From contig CALHGZ010000005.1 of assembly GCA_938031175.1 (NCBI GenBank), positions 124,001 through 188,000 on the forward strand: a stretch of DNA of 64,000 bases, read 5' to 3'. The DNA is from Candidatus Kapaibacterium sp. GTDB lineage: Bacteria; Bacteroidota; Ignavibacteria; Kapaibacteriales; UBA2268. Under the pieces are notes generated by a model, which saw only the letters and a program-made list of their open reading frames with translations, did no database searches and was not told where the DNA came from. This document shows positions 45,947 to 56,236 of this stretch, in pieces (the stretch's first letter is position 1; each line of letters begins with the position of its first letter). Made by a program: the position numbers and the translations under genes.

Positions 45947-46495
45947 ATGCAAAAGCTAATAATCTTTGGATTGTTATCATTCACAGTTTTATTGAGATTG
46001 CCTGCCCAAAGCGATTTGCCATTATTCATCACAATTACTGAAGAACATCGCTTCTTGAAAAATTTTGAGGGTAAATGGCGTTTACTCTATAAATCAGATA
46101 CCGAATTAGGAGACGAATTCTATGGTAAAGGCATATCTGAAAATTCAATTATTATGGGTTGGAAATATTTACAAATTAAGGAAGAGTTAGGTATTGGTGG
46201 AATTCCTACTTTTAGTATTGTTATTATTGGTTATGATCCATCGGAAAAATTATTCAGTCTTTTTGCTATAGATAATTTTTCCCTGAGACCCGTTGTAAGT
46301 AAAGGTGTTTTAGATAGTGTTAATAAGGAACTTAAATTTATTTATGAATATTTTGACAATACAAAAAATAAAATTATCAATCAGGAAACAATATTGAGAT
46401 TACTCGAACCAAGCAAATACAGTTATATAATTAATATTATTGAAGGAGATAAAAAAAGAAAACTTGTGGAAAAATTAGCCATTAAAATTGAGTAA
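45947..46495 (+). CDS. exported protein, DUF1579-like
   Basis: A 182-residue protein with a short signal peptide (1-20, ending LPAQ). The EEHRFLKNFEGKWRLLYK segment and the strand pattern after it resemble DUF1579-type lipocalin-like proteins, where a 'GxW' element opens the barrel. No catalytic motif is evident. It lies 56 bp after alaS and 55 bp before the RidA gene. Confidence 0.55.
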   Translation: MQKLIIFGLLSFTVLLRLPAQSDLPLFITITEEHRFLKNFEGKWRLLYKSDTELGDEFYGKGISENSIIMGWKYLQIKEELGIGGIPTFSIVIIGYDPSEKLFSLFAIDNFSLRPVVSKGVLDSVNKELKFIYEYFDNTKNKIINQETILRLLEPSKYSYIINIIEGDKKRKLVEKLAIKIE

Positions 46496-46550
46496 TTAAT
46501 GGAATCATTCTTGATAAGAGAAAGTTTATAATAAAAAATAAATAAATGAA

Positions 46551-47015
46551 ATGAAACGTATTTACAAATACCTTTTGTTATTTCTTGTCTCACTAAGTTT
46601 TGCTCTTTTATGCCAGTACTTGTATGGCTATGTTGCAAAACATCAAATAATTACAACAAATAAGGCACCCATGCCTATAGGTCCTTACAGTCAAGCTGTA
46701 AAAAAAGGCGACATCATTTATTTAAGCGGTCAAATTGGGATTAATCCACAAACAAATCAATTGATTTCAGATGATATTGAGGAACAAACAAATCAGGCCA
46801 TGCAAAATATTTCCGCAATATTATCTGAAATTGGATTATCATTGAATAATATTACGAGTGCAACAATATATTTAACTAATATAGATACATTTGAGGAAGT
46901 AAATAGAATTTATTCCAGTTATTTTGATGATTACTATCCCGCCCGTACAACATTAGAAGTAAGCCGGTTGCCAAAAGGTGCAAAAATAGAAATCTCAGTA
47001 ATAGCACATAAATAG
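46551..47015 (+). CDS. RidA-family deaminase-like protein with N-terminal membrane segment
   Basis: A 154-residue protein whose residues about 33-154 are a complete RidA (YjgF/YER057c/UK114) domain: KAPMPIGPYSQAVKKGDIIYLSGQIG in two parts, a TNQAMQNISAIL helix, and YPARTTLEVSRLPKGAKIEISVIA with the conserved Arg. RidA hydrolyses reactive enamines/imines. The first roughly 26 residues form a hydrophobic segment (YLLLFLVSLSFALLC), unusual because RidA is normally cytosolic. An in-frame TTG at 46620 would give a normal 131-residue cytosolic form, so localisation is uncertain. Confidence 0.88.
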   Translation: MKRIYKYLLLFLVSLSFALLCQYLYGYVAKHQIITTNKAPMPIGPYSQAVKKGDIIYLSGQIGINPQTNQLISDDIEEQTNQAMQNISAILSEIGLSLNNITSATIYLTNIDTFEEVNRIYSSYFDDYYPARTTLEVSRLPKGAKIEISVIAHK

Positions 47016-47024
47016 GATATTAAT

Positions 47025-47528
47025 ATGATAAAAAAAATTTCCAACCAGCTTTCCCAAGAGGAACGAACTGCATTATATGAATTAGTATTTGCCGTTGCCT
47101 CTGCCGATAGTCATATTACAACAGCCGAAATAAATTCAATAATCAAAAATTTTGATATTAATTCACTTGATGATGAGCACAAAGCAAAAGTAAGAGAATT
47201 TATTCAGCATCCATCCAATATTGATGAGATAATAAAGGTATTCAGCGATTCAGATGAACTGATACGTTATTCAATTATTTATTTTCTTTGTGAGGTTATA
47301 GTAGCCGATGAGGTTATTGAAGCCGAAGAAAACGAAATATTGATAAAAGTATGCAAAGGACTTTCCATTGGAGATATTCAACGTCTTTTAATTATGAATT
47401 ATGTTTTTAGGAAAAAACGATTGACTTCGCTTTATGATGATATCGAAAAAATCCGGATTGCTCTCGAAGACAGCAAAGAGGCTTTGGAATATGCGAAAAT
47501 ACCATTAATTGAAGGCTTTGTTATTTAA
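47025..47528 (+). CDS. TerB-like protein
   Basis: A 167-residue helical protein with a TerB/DjlA-N-like pattern: ALYELVFAVASADSHITTAEIN and a second copy-like IYFLCEVIVADEVIEAEENEIL, each with the acidic ADxxIxxxE helix turn. TerB domains bind divalent metal and occur in stress/tellurite or membrane-associated proteins. It starts 9 bp after the RidA gene and is probably cotranscribed. No specific function can be read. Confidence 0.78.
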   Translation: MIKKISNQLSQEERTALYELVFAVASADSHITTAEINSIIKNFDINSLDDEHKAKVREFIQHPSNIDEIIKVFSDSDELIRYSIIYFLCEVIVADEVIEAEENEILIKVCKGLSIGDIQRLLIMNYVFRKKRLTSLYDDIEKIRIALEDSKEALEYAKIPLIEGFVI

Positions 47529-47589
47529 AACTGATTGTTTTTATTTTTTATGTAATTTTGATTTTTAAAAATTTTATTTCTTGGAAATC

Positions 47590-48111
47590 ATGCAAAAAAT
47601 CAAAATTTTATTCGGATCATTAATTGCTTTAATTTTTTTTACAATTTTATCTTGCTCAAACCCAACACTTAGATTTGATCAGACTTGTATAACTTGTATA
47701 AAATCTCAAAGATTTTTGTGCAGTGGAGACGAATGTCCCAAAACATTTAAAGTTTCCGAAAACTACATTGTTACCATAACGGAAACTGGTGAAAATATTT
47801 ATGTAACAAATATTTTAGAAGCCGAAAATATAAAACCCAAAGAGGGAATCGCTTTTGCAATTGCTAAAATAAATGGGAAAATTTTCCTGACAGGTGAATC
47901 TTTCAACCATTTATGGATACTATATCCACGTCCAAAAAATGAAGCTAGTTATAAAGCAGTTAAATTACCAGAATCGAACATTGTTAGCCCCGTATTTGAG
48001 TTATTCACATCTAGATTAATGTTATCGGCACAAAATTATTCTCATAAATATCTTTTTGATGATGAAGATAATAAATGGATAATTCATGGAGCAATGAAAG
48101 GGAAAGAATGA
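47590..48111 (+). CDS. putative lipoprotein of unknown function
   Basis: A 173-residue protein. The signal segment (LFGSLIALIFFTILSC) ends in a lipobox-like LSC, suggesting a lipid-anchored envelope protein. After it come three more Cys-containing turns (TCITCIKSQ, FLCSGDEC) and then mainly beta structure. I recognise no family. I chose ATG 47590; a TTG at 47581 would add three residues. Its TGA overlaps the ATG of the next gene. Confidence 0.6.
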   Translation: MQKIKILFGSLIALIFFTILSCSNPTLRFDQTCITCIKSQRFLCSGDECPKTFKVSENYIVTITETGENIYVTNILEAENIKPKEGIAFAIAKINGKIFLTGESFNHLWILYPRPKNEASYKAVKLPESNIVSPVFELFTSRLMLSAQNYSHKYLFDDEDNKWIIHGAMKGKE

Positions 48112-49091
48112 ATATAATTCACTACTTTTTTATTATTATTTCAATTACATATTGTTCATATTCTCAAGCTCTCGATAACGAGTTCCAGTCTTATTATGCT
48201 AAAGTTGTTTCAATAATTCAAAAAAATACGGAAGAACTTACCGTCAAAGAAGTTGAAGTTTTAAAAGATGCTACAAAAATGAATATTAATCATTTTGGAG
48301 AATCTTATCAACACAGTATGAGGCAATTAATACAAAATGCCAATAGAAAACTAAATGAATACAATGAATTTTTGGCAAAAAAAAGGCAGACCGAAGAAGA
48401 AATGTTTCGGAAACAACGGCAGATTGAGGTAACCGAAAGTCAGTTGCGGAAAACTGAAATGGAAAGGGATAGTGCAATTCAATTTAGTGAAATGCTAAAA
48501 AAGGAAATAGAAAAATTGAACAAAAAAATCAAAGAATTGACAAATGATAAAAAGAATCTCGAAAAAGCTAATAAAATGCTTTTAGAGGACAATCAAAATT
48601 ATCAAGCGATAATATCTAATACCAGAAGTTCAATTTCGAGAATAATTAATTTAATTGGTTATAGTTCAGTAAATTCAGAATTATCTGCACAAATTCCACA
48701 ATCACTCAAAGATTCTTTAGAAATAGCTGAATGCGGCATTGCTGAAACACTTATGAAGAATTATAACTTAACATTGAATGCAATGCTAAAAGATGCAAAG
48801 TTTATAGATACAATTGCAAAATACTATAAACAAAACAAGTCATTACCATCAGATGTTCAGGAATATATTGATTCTGGAAAGGATTTAGCTGAAAAGATGT
48901 CATTAGCACCAATGGATTGTATCAGAATAAGTGGTATAAATATTTTGAATTCCATTGAAAACTTTATTCTTGAGGTTGAAAATCAGTCAAACAGATGGAA
49001 ATTAGATGATATAATATTAATTCCAGTCATAGCTATTTTAATAATACTTATAGTTTTTGTAATAATTTTGATAAGAAAAAGAAGAAATTAA
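48108..49091 (+). CDS. exported coiled-coil protein with C-terminal membrane anchor
   Basis: A 327-residue protein with an N-terminal signal peptide (about 1-19, ending YSQ), a long coiled coil (about 65-175, rich in Lys, Glu and Arg) and a C-terminal membrane helix (IPVIAILIILIVFVIILI) followed by a basic KRRN end. Most of it should lie outside the cytoplasm. I chose the ATG at 48108, which overlaps the TGA of the lipoprotein gene (ATGA) and has a GGGAAAG site; an upstream ATG at 48075 would put 11 polar residues before the signal peptide. Probably works with the preceding lipoprotein. Family not recognised. Confidence 0.6.
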   Translation: MNIIHYFFIIISITYCSYSQALDNEFQSYYAKVVSIIQKNTEELTVKEVEVLKDATKMNINHFGESYQHSMRQLIQNANRKLNEYNEFLAKKRQTEEEMFRKQRQIEVTESQLRKTEMERDSAIQFSEMLKKEIEKLNKKIKELTNDKKNLEKANKMLLEDNQNYQAIISNTRSSISRIINLIGYSSVNSELSAQIPQSLKDSLEIAECGIAETLMKNYNLTLNAMLKDAKFIDTIAKYYKQNKSLPSDVQEYIDSGKDLAEKMSLAPMDCIRISGINILNSIENFILEVENQSNRWKLDDIILIPVIAILIILIVFVIILIRKRRN

Positions 49092-49118
49092 ATTGTTGAA
49101 TAAATCAGAGATACAAAA

Positions 49119-50522
49119 ATGAATGAACATGTTTGTGATGTTGTAGTAATCGGCTCGGGTCCCGGAGGATACGTCTCTGCAATCAGAGCCTCCCAATTGG
49201 GATTTAAAGTGATTTGTGTCGAAAAAGAAAACCTAGGTGGTATATGTTTAAATTGGGGCTGTATTCCAACAAAAGCCTTGCTTAAAAATGCTGAATATAT
49301 GCATTTTTTAAAAAAATCCACTGAATTTGGTTTTAAACTTGATAACATAGAATTGGATTTCCCTCAAATAATCAAACGCAGCAGAGACGTAGCCAATAGA
49401 ATGTCGAAAGGAGTAGCATCTCTTTTTAAAAAATACAAGGTCAATGAAGTTAGAGGCTTCGGTTTTATACAAGATAAAAATACGGTTTTAGTCAAAAATG
49501 ATGCTGGTGAAGCAACAGATAGAATTAAAACTAATTATATTGTAATTGCAACAGGTGCACGTCCACGAATGTTCCCAGGAATAAATGTTGACCATAAAAA
49601 GATAATAACAAGTAAAGAAGCAATGCTTCAAACAAGTGTCCCAAAATCAATGATAATTATGGGCGCAGGTGCAATCGGCGTTGAATTTGCCTATTTTTAT
49701 AATTCCTTTGGAACTTCAGTAACAATTGTTGAAATGATGGATAGAATATTGCCAATTGAAGATGAAGAAATCTCTAAAGAGTTAGAACGTAATTTTAGGA
49801 AACAGAAAATAAATATATTAACTTCAACAAAAGTTGTATCCGCATCCGCAGAAAATGATAAGGTAAAAATAGAAATTGAGAAGAAAGATGGAAGTAAAGA
49901 ATCATTAGAAGCAGAGATAGCATTAAACGCTATAGGTATCCAGGCTAATATTGAAAATATTGGGCTGGAAAATTTGAATATAGAAATCGAAAAAGGATTC
50001 ATCAAAGTTGATAAATTTATGAGAACTAATGTTGACAATATATTTGCTATAGGCGATGTAGCTGGGGCACCTTGGCTTGCTCATAAAGCTTCAGCTGAAG
50101 GAATATTAGTAGCTGAATTCATTGCTGGTCATAATGTCGAAACTATCGATCATGATAATATACCTAGCTGTACATATTGTCAGCCACAGGTAGCGAGTAT
50201 TGGATTAACCGAAAGTAAAGCTAAAGAAGTCGGTTATGAAATAAAAGTAGGAAAATTTCCATTCACAGCAAGCGGCAAAGCCCACGGAATAGGAGAAGCT
50301 ACAGGATTTGTCAAGATAATATTTGATGCCAAATATGGCGAGATTTTAGGTGCACATATGATTGGACCCGATGTAACTGAGTTGATAGCTGAAATAGGGG
50401 TTGCCCGTAATCTCGAAGCCACAGGTCGAAGCATTTTCAAAACGATTCATGCTCATCCAACTTTAAGCGAAGCAATAATGGAAGCATCAGCAAATGCTTG
50501 GGGTGAGTCTGTTAATATTTAG
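49119..50522 (+). CDS. lpdA: dihydrolipoyl dehydrogenase
   Basis: A 467-residue FAD disulfide reductase, the E3 component of 2-oxoacid dehydrogenase complexes or the glycine cleavage system. It has the FAD-binding VIGSGPGGYVSAI, redox Cys43 and Cys48 in GGICLNWGCIPTK, the NAD-binding IMGAGAIGVEFAYF, FAIGDVAGAPWLAHKA, and the C-terminal HAHPTLSEAIMEA with the His-Glu pair. Normal length. Neighbouring genes do not encode E1/E2, so the partner complex is elsewhere. Confidence 0.97.
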   Translation: MNEHVCDVVVIGSGPGGYVSAIRASQLGFKVICVEKENLGGICLNWGCIPTKALLKNAEYMHFLKKSTEFGFKLDNIELDFPQIIKRSRDVANRMSKGVASLFKKYKVNEVRGFGFIQDKNTVLVKNDAGEATDRIKTNYIVIATGARPRMFPGINVDHKKIITSKEAMLQTSVPKSMIIMGAGAIGVEFAYFYNSFGTSVTIVEMMDRILPIEDEEISKELERNFRKQKINILTSTKVVSASAENDKVKIEIEKKDGSKESLEAEIALNAIGIQANIENIGLENLNIEIEKGFIKVDKFMRTNVDNIFAIGDVAGAPWLAHKASAEGILVAEFIAGHNVETIDHDNIPSCTYCQPQVASIGLTESKAKEVGYEIKVGKFPFTASGKAHGIGEATGFVKIIFDAKYGEILGAHMIGPDVTELIAEIGVARNLEATGRSIFKTIHAHPTLSEAIMEASANAWGESVNI

Positions 50523-50604
50523 TAAATAATTAATTTAAATTTTCGTTTATAAATTTGTTTGCTATTTTAAAAAAAATTTTTAATTTTGGAATTGGTAATT
50601 GTAA

Positions 50605-50678
<74 letters not shown>

Positions 50679-50714
50679 GACGGTTAAAGCCCGTCTCTTC
50701 CTCTTTATGCTGCA

Positions 50715-50752
50715 TGCCTTGCCATCATGTCCCCCCGATGGTAAGGCATTTT
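50715..50752 (+). terminator. rho-independent terminator after tRNA-Gly
   Basis: A 12-bp stem, TGCCTTGCCATC/GATGGTAAGGCA, with one G-T pair and a loop containing six C, followed directly by TTTT (50749-50752). It lies 37 bp after the tRNA and separates it from porU. Confidence 0.8.
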
Positions 50753-50865
50753 GATTATAAACAGTTACCTCTTAAATTCTATTTTAATTTGTTCTATCAA
50801 ATAAAAACAATATAAACATTAATATCAACGTCAAGCATAACAATGATATATAGCATTGGAGTATA

Positions 50866-53800
50866 ATGAAAAAGTCTATTATTTTGTCAATTCTGTTAAT
50901 AAGTTTTTTTCTACTTAGCTTACAGATATTTTCAACTCCTTACTCAGGACTTAAAATAATTGAATCCAATGATAAATTTTTAGAATTTGAATATTATCCG
51001 GAGCTTTTAAAACTTGAAGAAAGGATTACAATTGATAATCAGTTAACTATTTCCCCTGTAATAAAAGATGCACTCATTGAACCTAATGAAGCCGGTTCTC
51101 CAATGTGCCTTGTGGTTCCAATAAAAATTACAGTGCCAGGAGAAAATCAATATAAAATTTATTACAAAGAAGTTCTGGGAATTAATTCAATCAAAGGAAT
51201 TATTGCTCCTACAAAAGAAATTAAATTAAATAATGATGGAACTATACGAGAGTTATTTAGAGTTGATCCCCAAAAATATAATAAAGCACCTCAGGAATTT
51301 ATAGATATTAAGTACATGGGGATAGCTCGTTACAGGCATATTGCAGATGTTCTTTTGAGAGTTGCTCAATATGACCCCTTCACTAATTCAATTATAATAC
51401 CCAAAAAACTGATCGTTAAGATTCAATTTAATAATGATAATAACACAACATTGAGCAAAAAATTAAAAGATGATATAAAAACAACAATAAACCACGATCA
51501 AACCAGAAATTTTCTCGTGTTTCAGCATTCAAAATTATTAAAAAAAAGAATTGATGCAATTCAATCAAGGCAAAATCAAGTCTGGCTTAGAATTACTATA
51601 CCTAAAGAGGGACTATACAGAATTGATGCAAACAGACTAATCCAATTTGGATTTAATCCAGCAGTAGATAATCCTAATAGCATAAAAATCTTTGGCAATA
51701 GCGGTAAACATTTAAGCGAAAAAATAAGCGATGCATTAAAAAATCAAATGAATGAGCAGCCAATAATTGTTCGGATTAAATCTAATGGCGAGCTTGATTA
51801 TATACTATTTTATGGAAGTCCTGCTTATGGTTTTGAATTTCGAGACGGAGATTTTTATCATTACATTAATAGTTACTCAAATGATAACTATTATTTATTA
51901 ACTTGGGGTGGCGAGGCTGGTAAAAGGGCTTTCCCAAGACCTAATCCGACAGGTAATATTGTCAATAGTCCAGCAACCTATTTGCACCGATACTTTTTCG
52001 AAGAGGAAATAAATCACGGTTTTCCATATCCCGGCTCGGGTCGTATTTGGTATGGCAGAAGTATTTTCCCTTATGACGCAATCAACACATTGCACAATCT
52101 TGATATCAATGGGAATGTTGTCTATAGATTTGCAATTGCTCATAGAAATGATTTACCAGCAAAGTTTACAATCAAATTGTACAACACAACTATTAAACAA
52201 ATTGATGTACCATCTTCAGCAGGAGAGTACACAGGTTCAGTCAGGGCGATTTCAACTGCAACAATCTCTGCTGGGAATATAAAAGATTACAGAAGTTTAC
52301 TGAAATTTGAATATTCAAGCTCAAGTTTGTCCGGTACCCCATATTTAGACTATTATGAGATTCATTATCCCCGATATTTTGTCGCAATTGAAAATGAAAT
52401 ATCTTTTTTTACTGACCCTAATCTAAACGGGCTGACAGAATATGTAGTAAGCGAATTTAACGGTGGAGAAATTATAGGTTTCGATGTTACGGATTTAGTT
52501 AATCCAATATTGTTAAATAACGAATCAAATGTTAGTAGTCAATTTAAATTCAGAGTTGAGCATCAGAAAAATAAACCGCAAAAATATTATATATCATCTA
52601 AATATAACTTCCCAACACTTGAACGAATAGAATTTGGAAATTTACGGACTGAATTTGCCAATTGCGAAATGATAGTCATTACTCATCCCGACTTACTTGA
52701 ATCGGCAAACCGATTTAAAGAATATCGTGAAAAACAAAGTGGAATCAAAGTAGCAGTAATACGGACAGACCATATTTTCGCCGAGTTCTCTTGTGGTTTG
52801 CCCGATCCAACCGCAATTAGAGATTTTATTGCATTTGCTTTTGCAAACTGGGAGGTTAAGCCTTATTATATATTGCTATGGGGACGTGGACACTATGATT
52901 ATAAAAATATACAATACGATACACCTCAATATGTTCTGACTTATCAGTCAGCTGATGATACCATTATTTTAAGCGGTACAGCATCTTACACAACTGACGA
53001 CTACTTTGCCCGTATTGTAGGCGATGATAGAATAAACGATGTTTTAATAGGTAGAGTACCCGTTGATAATCCTCAGCGTGGAATTGATTTTGTGAATAAA
53101 ATCAATCATTATGAAAATAATTCCTCAACTGATTTATGGCGTACATTTATTACATTAGTTGCTGACGATAGCCCAACCAGCAAAGGTAATGATTATACTT
53201 TGCATACAAATCAATCCGAAAGGTTGTCTGCTAATAAAATTCCTACTTTTATGCAACAAAGAAAAATTTATTTGCCCGATTATCCGACTGAAAATGTCCC
53301 AGGTGGTAAACGTAAACCTACTTTAACACAAGATTTATTAAACATGATTAATACACGTGGCAATCTAATTTTAAATTGGATTGGGCACGGGAATCCACGT
53401 GTTTGGGCTCACGAAGAAATTTTAGATAGGGATATTACTATACCACAGATGAATAATTACAATAAATTATTCCTTCTTACCGCCGCAACTTGCGATTTTG
53501 CTAGATATGATATTCCTGATAAACTTAGCGGTGCTGAAGAGATGTTATTTAGTAATAAGGGTGGTGCAATTGGTATTTTTGCTGCAACCAGAATTGTGCT
53601 TGCTTACTCAAATGCAGTTATAAATGAAAAATTCTATGAGTCTCTTTTTACTTATGATACAAGTAGCGGTAAATATCCCACTATTGGTGAAGTTATGTAC
53701 AGAGTAAAATTGGTTCTTACGGATGATAATGATCAAAAATTCAATTTATTAGCCGACCCCTCAATGAATATACTTATTCCACCAGCTTTCATAAAAATTA

Positions 53801-54858
53801 CTCATATCAATGATGTTGAATTACCTTTAAAAAATGATACACTAAACATAAAAGGATTATCAGAAGTAAAAGTTGATGGAGTTATTCTAAAACCCGGAAC
53901 TAATGAAACAGATGATACATTCAATGGCACTGTCATTTTAACAATGCTTGATGGAGACCAGCCTACAATTATTGTTGATGTTGACGGTACCAAGCACAAT
54001 GTTTTACGTCACGGGGGTGCTTTAAATCAAAGCTCGTATAAAGTAAAAAATGGACGTTTCAGTGCTAATTTTATCATCCCAAAAGATATCAATTATAGTA
54101 AATACAATGGCAGATTATATGCTTATGCAGTATCAGATGATAAGCGTTTTGCCAAGGGTTCTGAAACTTCATTTCGGGTTGACGGGATAAAAAATTGGGA
54201 TAATCCCGACAGAACTCCACCTGAGATCAGGATTTATATTGATTCACGCAATTTTGAAAATTGCGATATTGTTAGCTCTGAGCCACTTCTAATTGTAGAA
54301 CTTTCAGACGATAGTGGAATAAACACAACCGGCAAAGGAATTGGCCATAAAATTGAGGCTTGGATTAATGATAGATTTGAATCAATAGATTTAACAAATG
54401 ATTTTATAACATCTATCGAAAATCCCAAAGCTGGCACTGTGGAAAAGATTCTCTACGGTCTCCAACCAGGTTTGCACAAAGTAAAAGTAAGGGCATGGGA
54501 TGTTTTCAATAACTTCAACATTGCCGAAGCATGCTTTGAAATTGTGGACAGAAGCAGTGTCAGTATCAGAGATGCATATGCTTATCCGAATCCAACTCAA
54601 AGTTCAACTAATATAAACTTCAAACACAATGCAAAACCTCCTTTTGATATAGAAATAAATATTTTTGATGTTTATGGCAAATTCCTTAAGAAAATTCAAA
54701 AAACAGGAATAGATCGATATATGGAAGAAATAAATTGGGATGGTACTGACGAAAATAATTTTCCACTTGCTGGTGGAGTTTACATATATCAAATAAAAAT
54801 TAATGCCGAAAAAGTTGGTACAGGTATTGCTTTTGGAAAAATAATTTTGGCAAAATAA
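50866..54858 (+). CDS. porU: type IX secretion system sortase PorU
   Basis: A 1330-residue C25 (gingipain-like) cysteine peptidase that cleaves the C-terminal signal of T9SS cargo at the cell surface and attaches the cargo to lipopolysaccharide. After a signal peptide (about 1-23) come beta domains, then the peptidase domain (about 615-970) with catalytic His841 (NWIGHGNPRVW) and Cys876 (LTAATCDFARYD) and RVPVDNPQRG. The C-terminal 85 residues (DAYAYPNPTQSSTNINF, then NFPLAGGVYIYQIKI) are an FlgD/Por-type beta-sandwich. It is followed 143 bp later by porV, its known partner. Confidence 0.93.
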   Translation: MKKSIILSILLISFFLLSLQIFSTPYSGLKIIESNDKFLEFEYYPELLKLEERITIDNQLTISPVIKDALIEPNEAGSPMCLVVPIKITVPGENQYKIYYKEVLGINSIKGIIAPTKEIKLNNDGTIRELFRVDPQKYNKAPQEFIDIKYMGIARYRHIADVLLRVAQYDPFTNSIIIPKKLIVKIQFNNDNNTTLSKKLKDDIKTTINHDQTRNFLVFQHSKLLKKRIDAIQSRQNQVWLRITIPKEGLYRIDANRLIQFGFNPAVDNPNSIKIFGNSGKHLSEKISDALKNQMNEQPIIVRIKSNGELDYILFYGSPAYGFEFRDGDFYHYINSYSNDNYYLLTWGGEAGKRAFPRPNPTGNIVNSPATYLHRYFFEEEINHGFPYPGSGRIWYGRSIFPYDAINTLHNLDINGNVVYRFAIAHRNDLPAKFTIKLYNTTIKQIDVPSSAGEYTGSVRAISTATISAGNIKDYRSLLKFEYSSSSLSGTPYLDYYEIHYPRYFVAIENEISFFTDPNLNGLTEYVVSEFNGGEIIGFDVTDLVNPILLNNESNVSSQFKFRVEHQKNKPQKYYISSKYNFPTLERIEFGNLRTEFANCEMIVITHPDLLESANRFKEYREKQSGIKVAVIRTDHIFAEFSCGLPDPTAIRDFIAFAFANWEVKPYYILLWGRGHYDYKNIQYDTPQYVLTYQSADDTIILSGTASYTTDDYFARIVGDDRINDVLIGRVPVDNPQRGIDFVNKINHYENNSSTDLWRTFITLVADDSPTSKGNDYTLHTNQSERLSANKIPTFMQQRKIYLPDYPTENVPGGKRKPTLTQDLLNMINTRGNLILNWIGHGNPRVWAHEEILDRDITIPQMNNYNKLFLLTAATCDFARYDIPDKLSGAEEMLFSNKGGAIGIFAATRIVLAYSNAVINEKFYESLFTYDTSSGKYPTIGEVMYRVKLVLTDDNDQKFNLLADPSMNILIPPAFIKITHINDVELPLKNDTLNIKGLSEVKVDGVILKPGTNETDDTFNGTVILTMLDGDQPTIIVDVDGTKHNVLRHGGALNQSSYKVKNGRFSANFIIPKDINYSKYNGRLYAYAVSDDKRFAKGSETSFRVDGIKNWDNPDRTPPEIRIYIDSRNFENCDIVSSEPLLIVELSDDSGINTTGKGIGHKIEAWINDRFESIDLTNDFITSIENPKAGTVEKILYGLQPGLHKVKVRAWDVFNNFNIAEACFEIVDRSSVSIRDAYAYPNPTQSSTNINFKHNAKPPFDIEINIFDVYGKFLKKIQKTGIDRYMEEINWDGTDENNFPLAGGVYIYQIKINAEKVGTGIAFGKIILAK

Positions 54859-55001
54859 ATTATTTATTTCAAAGATATAAATTAAAAAAATTATATAGTC
54901 GTTTAAATTAATATACAAAGAAAAATTATAGAGGAATAATATAGAAACAAGCAAATACCGCATTTTTAGGTTGATATTCATTAAACGGAGGAATTTATCT
55001 A

Positions 55002-56111
55002 ATGAAACATTATTTAAGAGAAGGAGTAATTATTCTTTTCTTTTCAATTTTTGCTGTGTCGATAAATGAAATTAAGGCACAAGGCGGTGGAGCAGCGGTT
55101 CCATTTTTGAGAATTTCCCCAGATGCACGTGCAAGTGGAATGGGTGAGGTTGGAACTGCAATTGCCGATGATATAAATGCAATATATTGGAATCCGGGCG
55201 GTTTGGCTTTCCACGAATTTGTCCCCGGTAAATTTGGTAGCGATCAAGAACCAATTCCTTACAGGCAGGTAGCACTTTCCTTCTCGCCTTGGCTTCCTCA
55301 ATTCAATGCGGATCTATTCTATAGTTATGGTACTATTGGTCAATATTTTGAAGATTTGGATGGTACTGTTGCGATAAATTTCATTTTTATGAATTTGGGT
55401 GAATTTACAAGAACAGCAGACGATGGCAGAAAGCTCGGAAAATTCATCTCGAATGAATTTTCACTCGGTTTATCCTATGGTACAATCATAGCACCCGATT
55501 TAGGTGTTGGATTTCAATTGCGGTATATCCAGTCAAATTTGGCTCCAGCTGCTCCCGGTCAGCAAGCTGCTGGTGTTGGTATAAGTGGAGCATTCGATCT
55601 TGGTGTGCTATGGAAACCACAAGAGCTTGATTTGTTCGGTCTCGATTTAGGTGGGTTATTCTCTCTTGGAATGAATTTACAAAATGTCGGACCAAAAATT
55701 ACATATAAGAGTGAATCCGATCCATTACCTACCACACTTCGGCTTGGAACTGCTTTCACTGTCATAAAAGATGAATTCAATGATTTAAAGCTTGCTATGG
55801 ATATATCAAAATTATTGGTAAAAAGGGATGAACTTGGTTCTGATCCATTACCTAAATCACTTGTAACTGGCTGGAAAAACCCCGGCGTCGAATTAGCTTT
55901 CGGAGCTGAGTACTGGTATGAGCAAATTGTTGCTTTGCGAGCTGGCTATTTTACAGAGCCTGCTCGTCTGGGAGACCGTAAATTTTGGAACTTCGGTGCT
56001 GGGATTAGATATGATATATTCAGGTTGGATTTCAGCTTCATTAATACAATCGAAGAAAACCATCCATTAGCTAATACTATGAGATTTTCATTGATGATTG
56101 ACTGGATGTAA
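55002..56111 (+). CDS. porV: type IX secretion outer-membrane protein PorV-like
   Basis: A 369-residue FadL-like beta-barrel that brings T9SS cargo to PorU. A signal peptide (about 1-26) is followed by the signature FLRISPDARASGMGEVGTAI and INAIYWNPGGLAF, the PorV/PorQ family opening. Later strands include VELAFGAEYWYEQIVALRAGYF and FWNFGAGIRYDIFRLDFSF. It could be a PorQ paralogue, but the length and position after porU favour PorV. A GGAGG site lies before the ATG, and a strong terminator follows. Confidence 0.9.
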   Translation: MKHYLREGVIILFFSIFAVSINEIKAQGGGAAVPFLRISPDARASGMGEVGTAIADDINAIYWNPGGLAFHEFVPGKFGSDQEPIPYRQVALSFSPWLPQFNADLFYSYGTIGQYFEDLDGTVAINFIFMNLGEFTRTADDGRKLGKFISNEFSLGLSYGTIIAPDLGVGFQLRYIQSNLAPAAPGQQAAGVGISGAFDLGVLWKPQELDLFGLDLGGLFSLGMNLQNVGPKITYKSESDPLPTTLRLGTAFTVIKDEFNDLKLAMDISKLLVKRDELGSDPLPKSLVTGWKNPGVELAFGAEYWYEQIVALRAGYFTEPARLGDRKFWNFGAGIRYDIFRLDFSFINTIEENHPLANTMRFSLMIDWM

Positions 56112-56140
56112 TAGACATCCTTTATATATAAATATTCTTC

Positions 56141-56172
56141 AACAAGGGGTTTCAACCCCTTGTTTGCTTTTT
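56141..56172 (+). terminator. rho-independent terminator after porV
   Basis: A perfect 9-bp stem AACAAGGGG/CCCCTTGTT with loop TTTCAA, followed by TGCTTTTT. It ends the porV transcript 30 bp after its stop. Confidence 0.88.
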
Positions 56173-56236
56173 AAAAGGGATTGATTGCTTAGAAACAGTA
56201 AAATTCATTTTTAAAAATTCAAGATTTATTTCAGAA

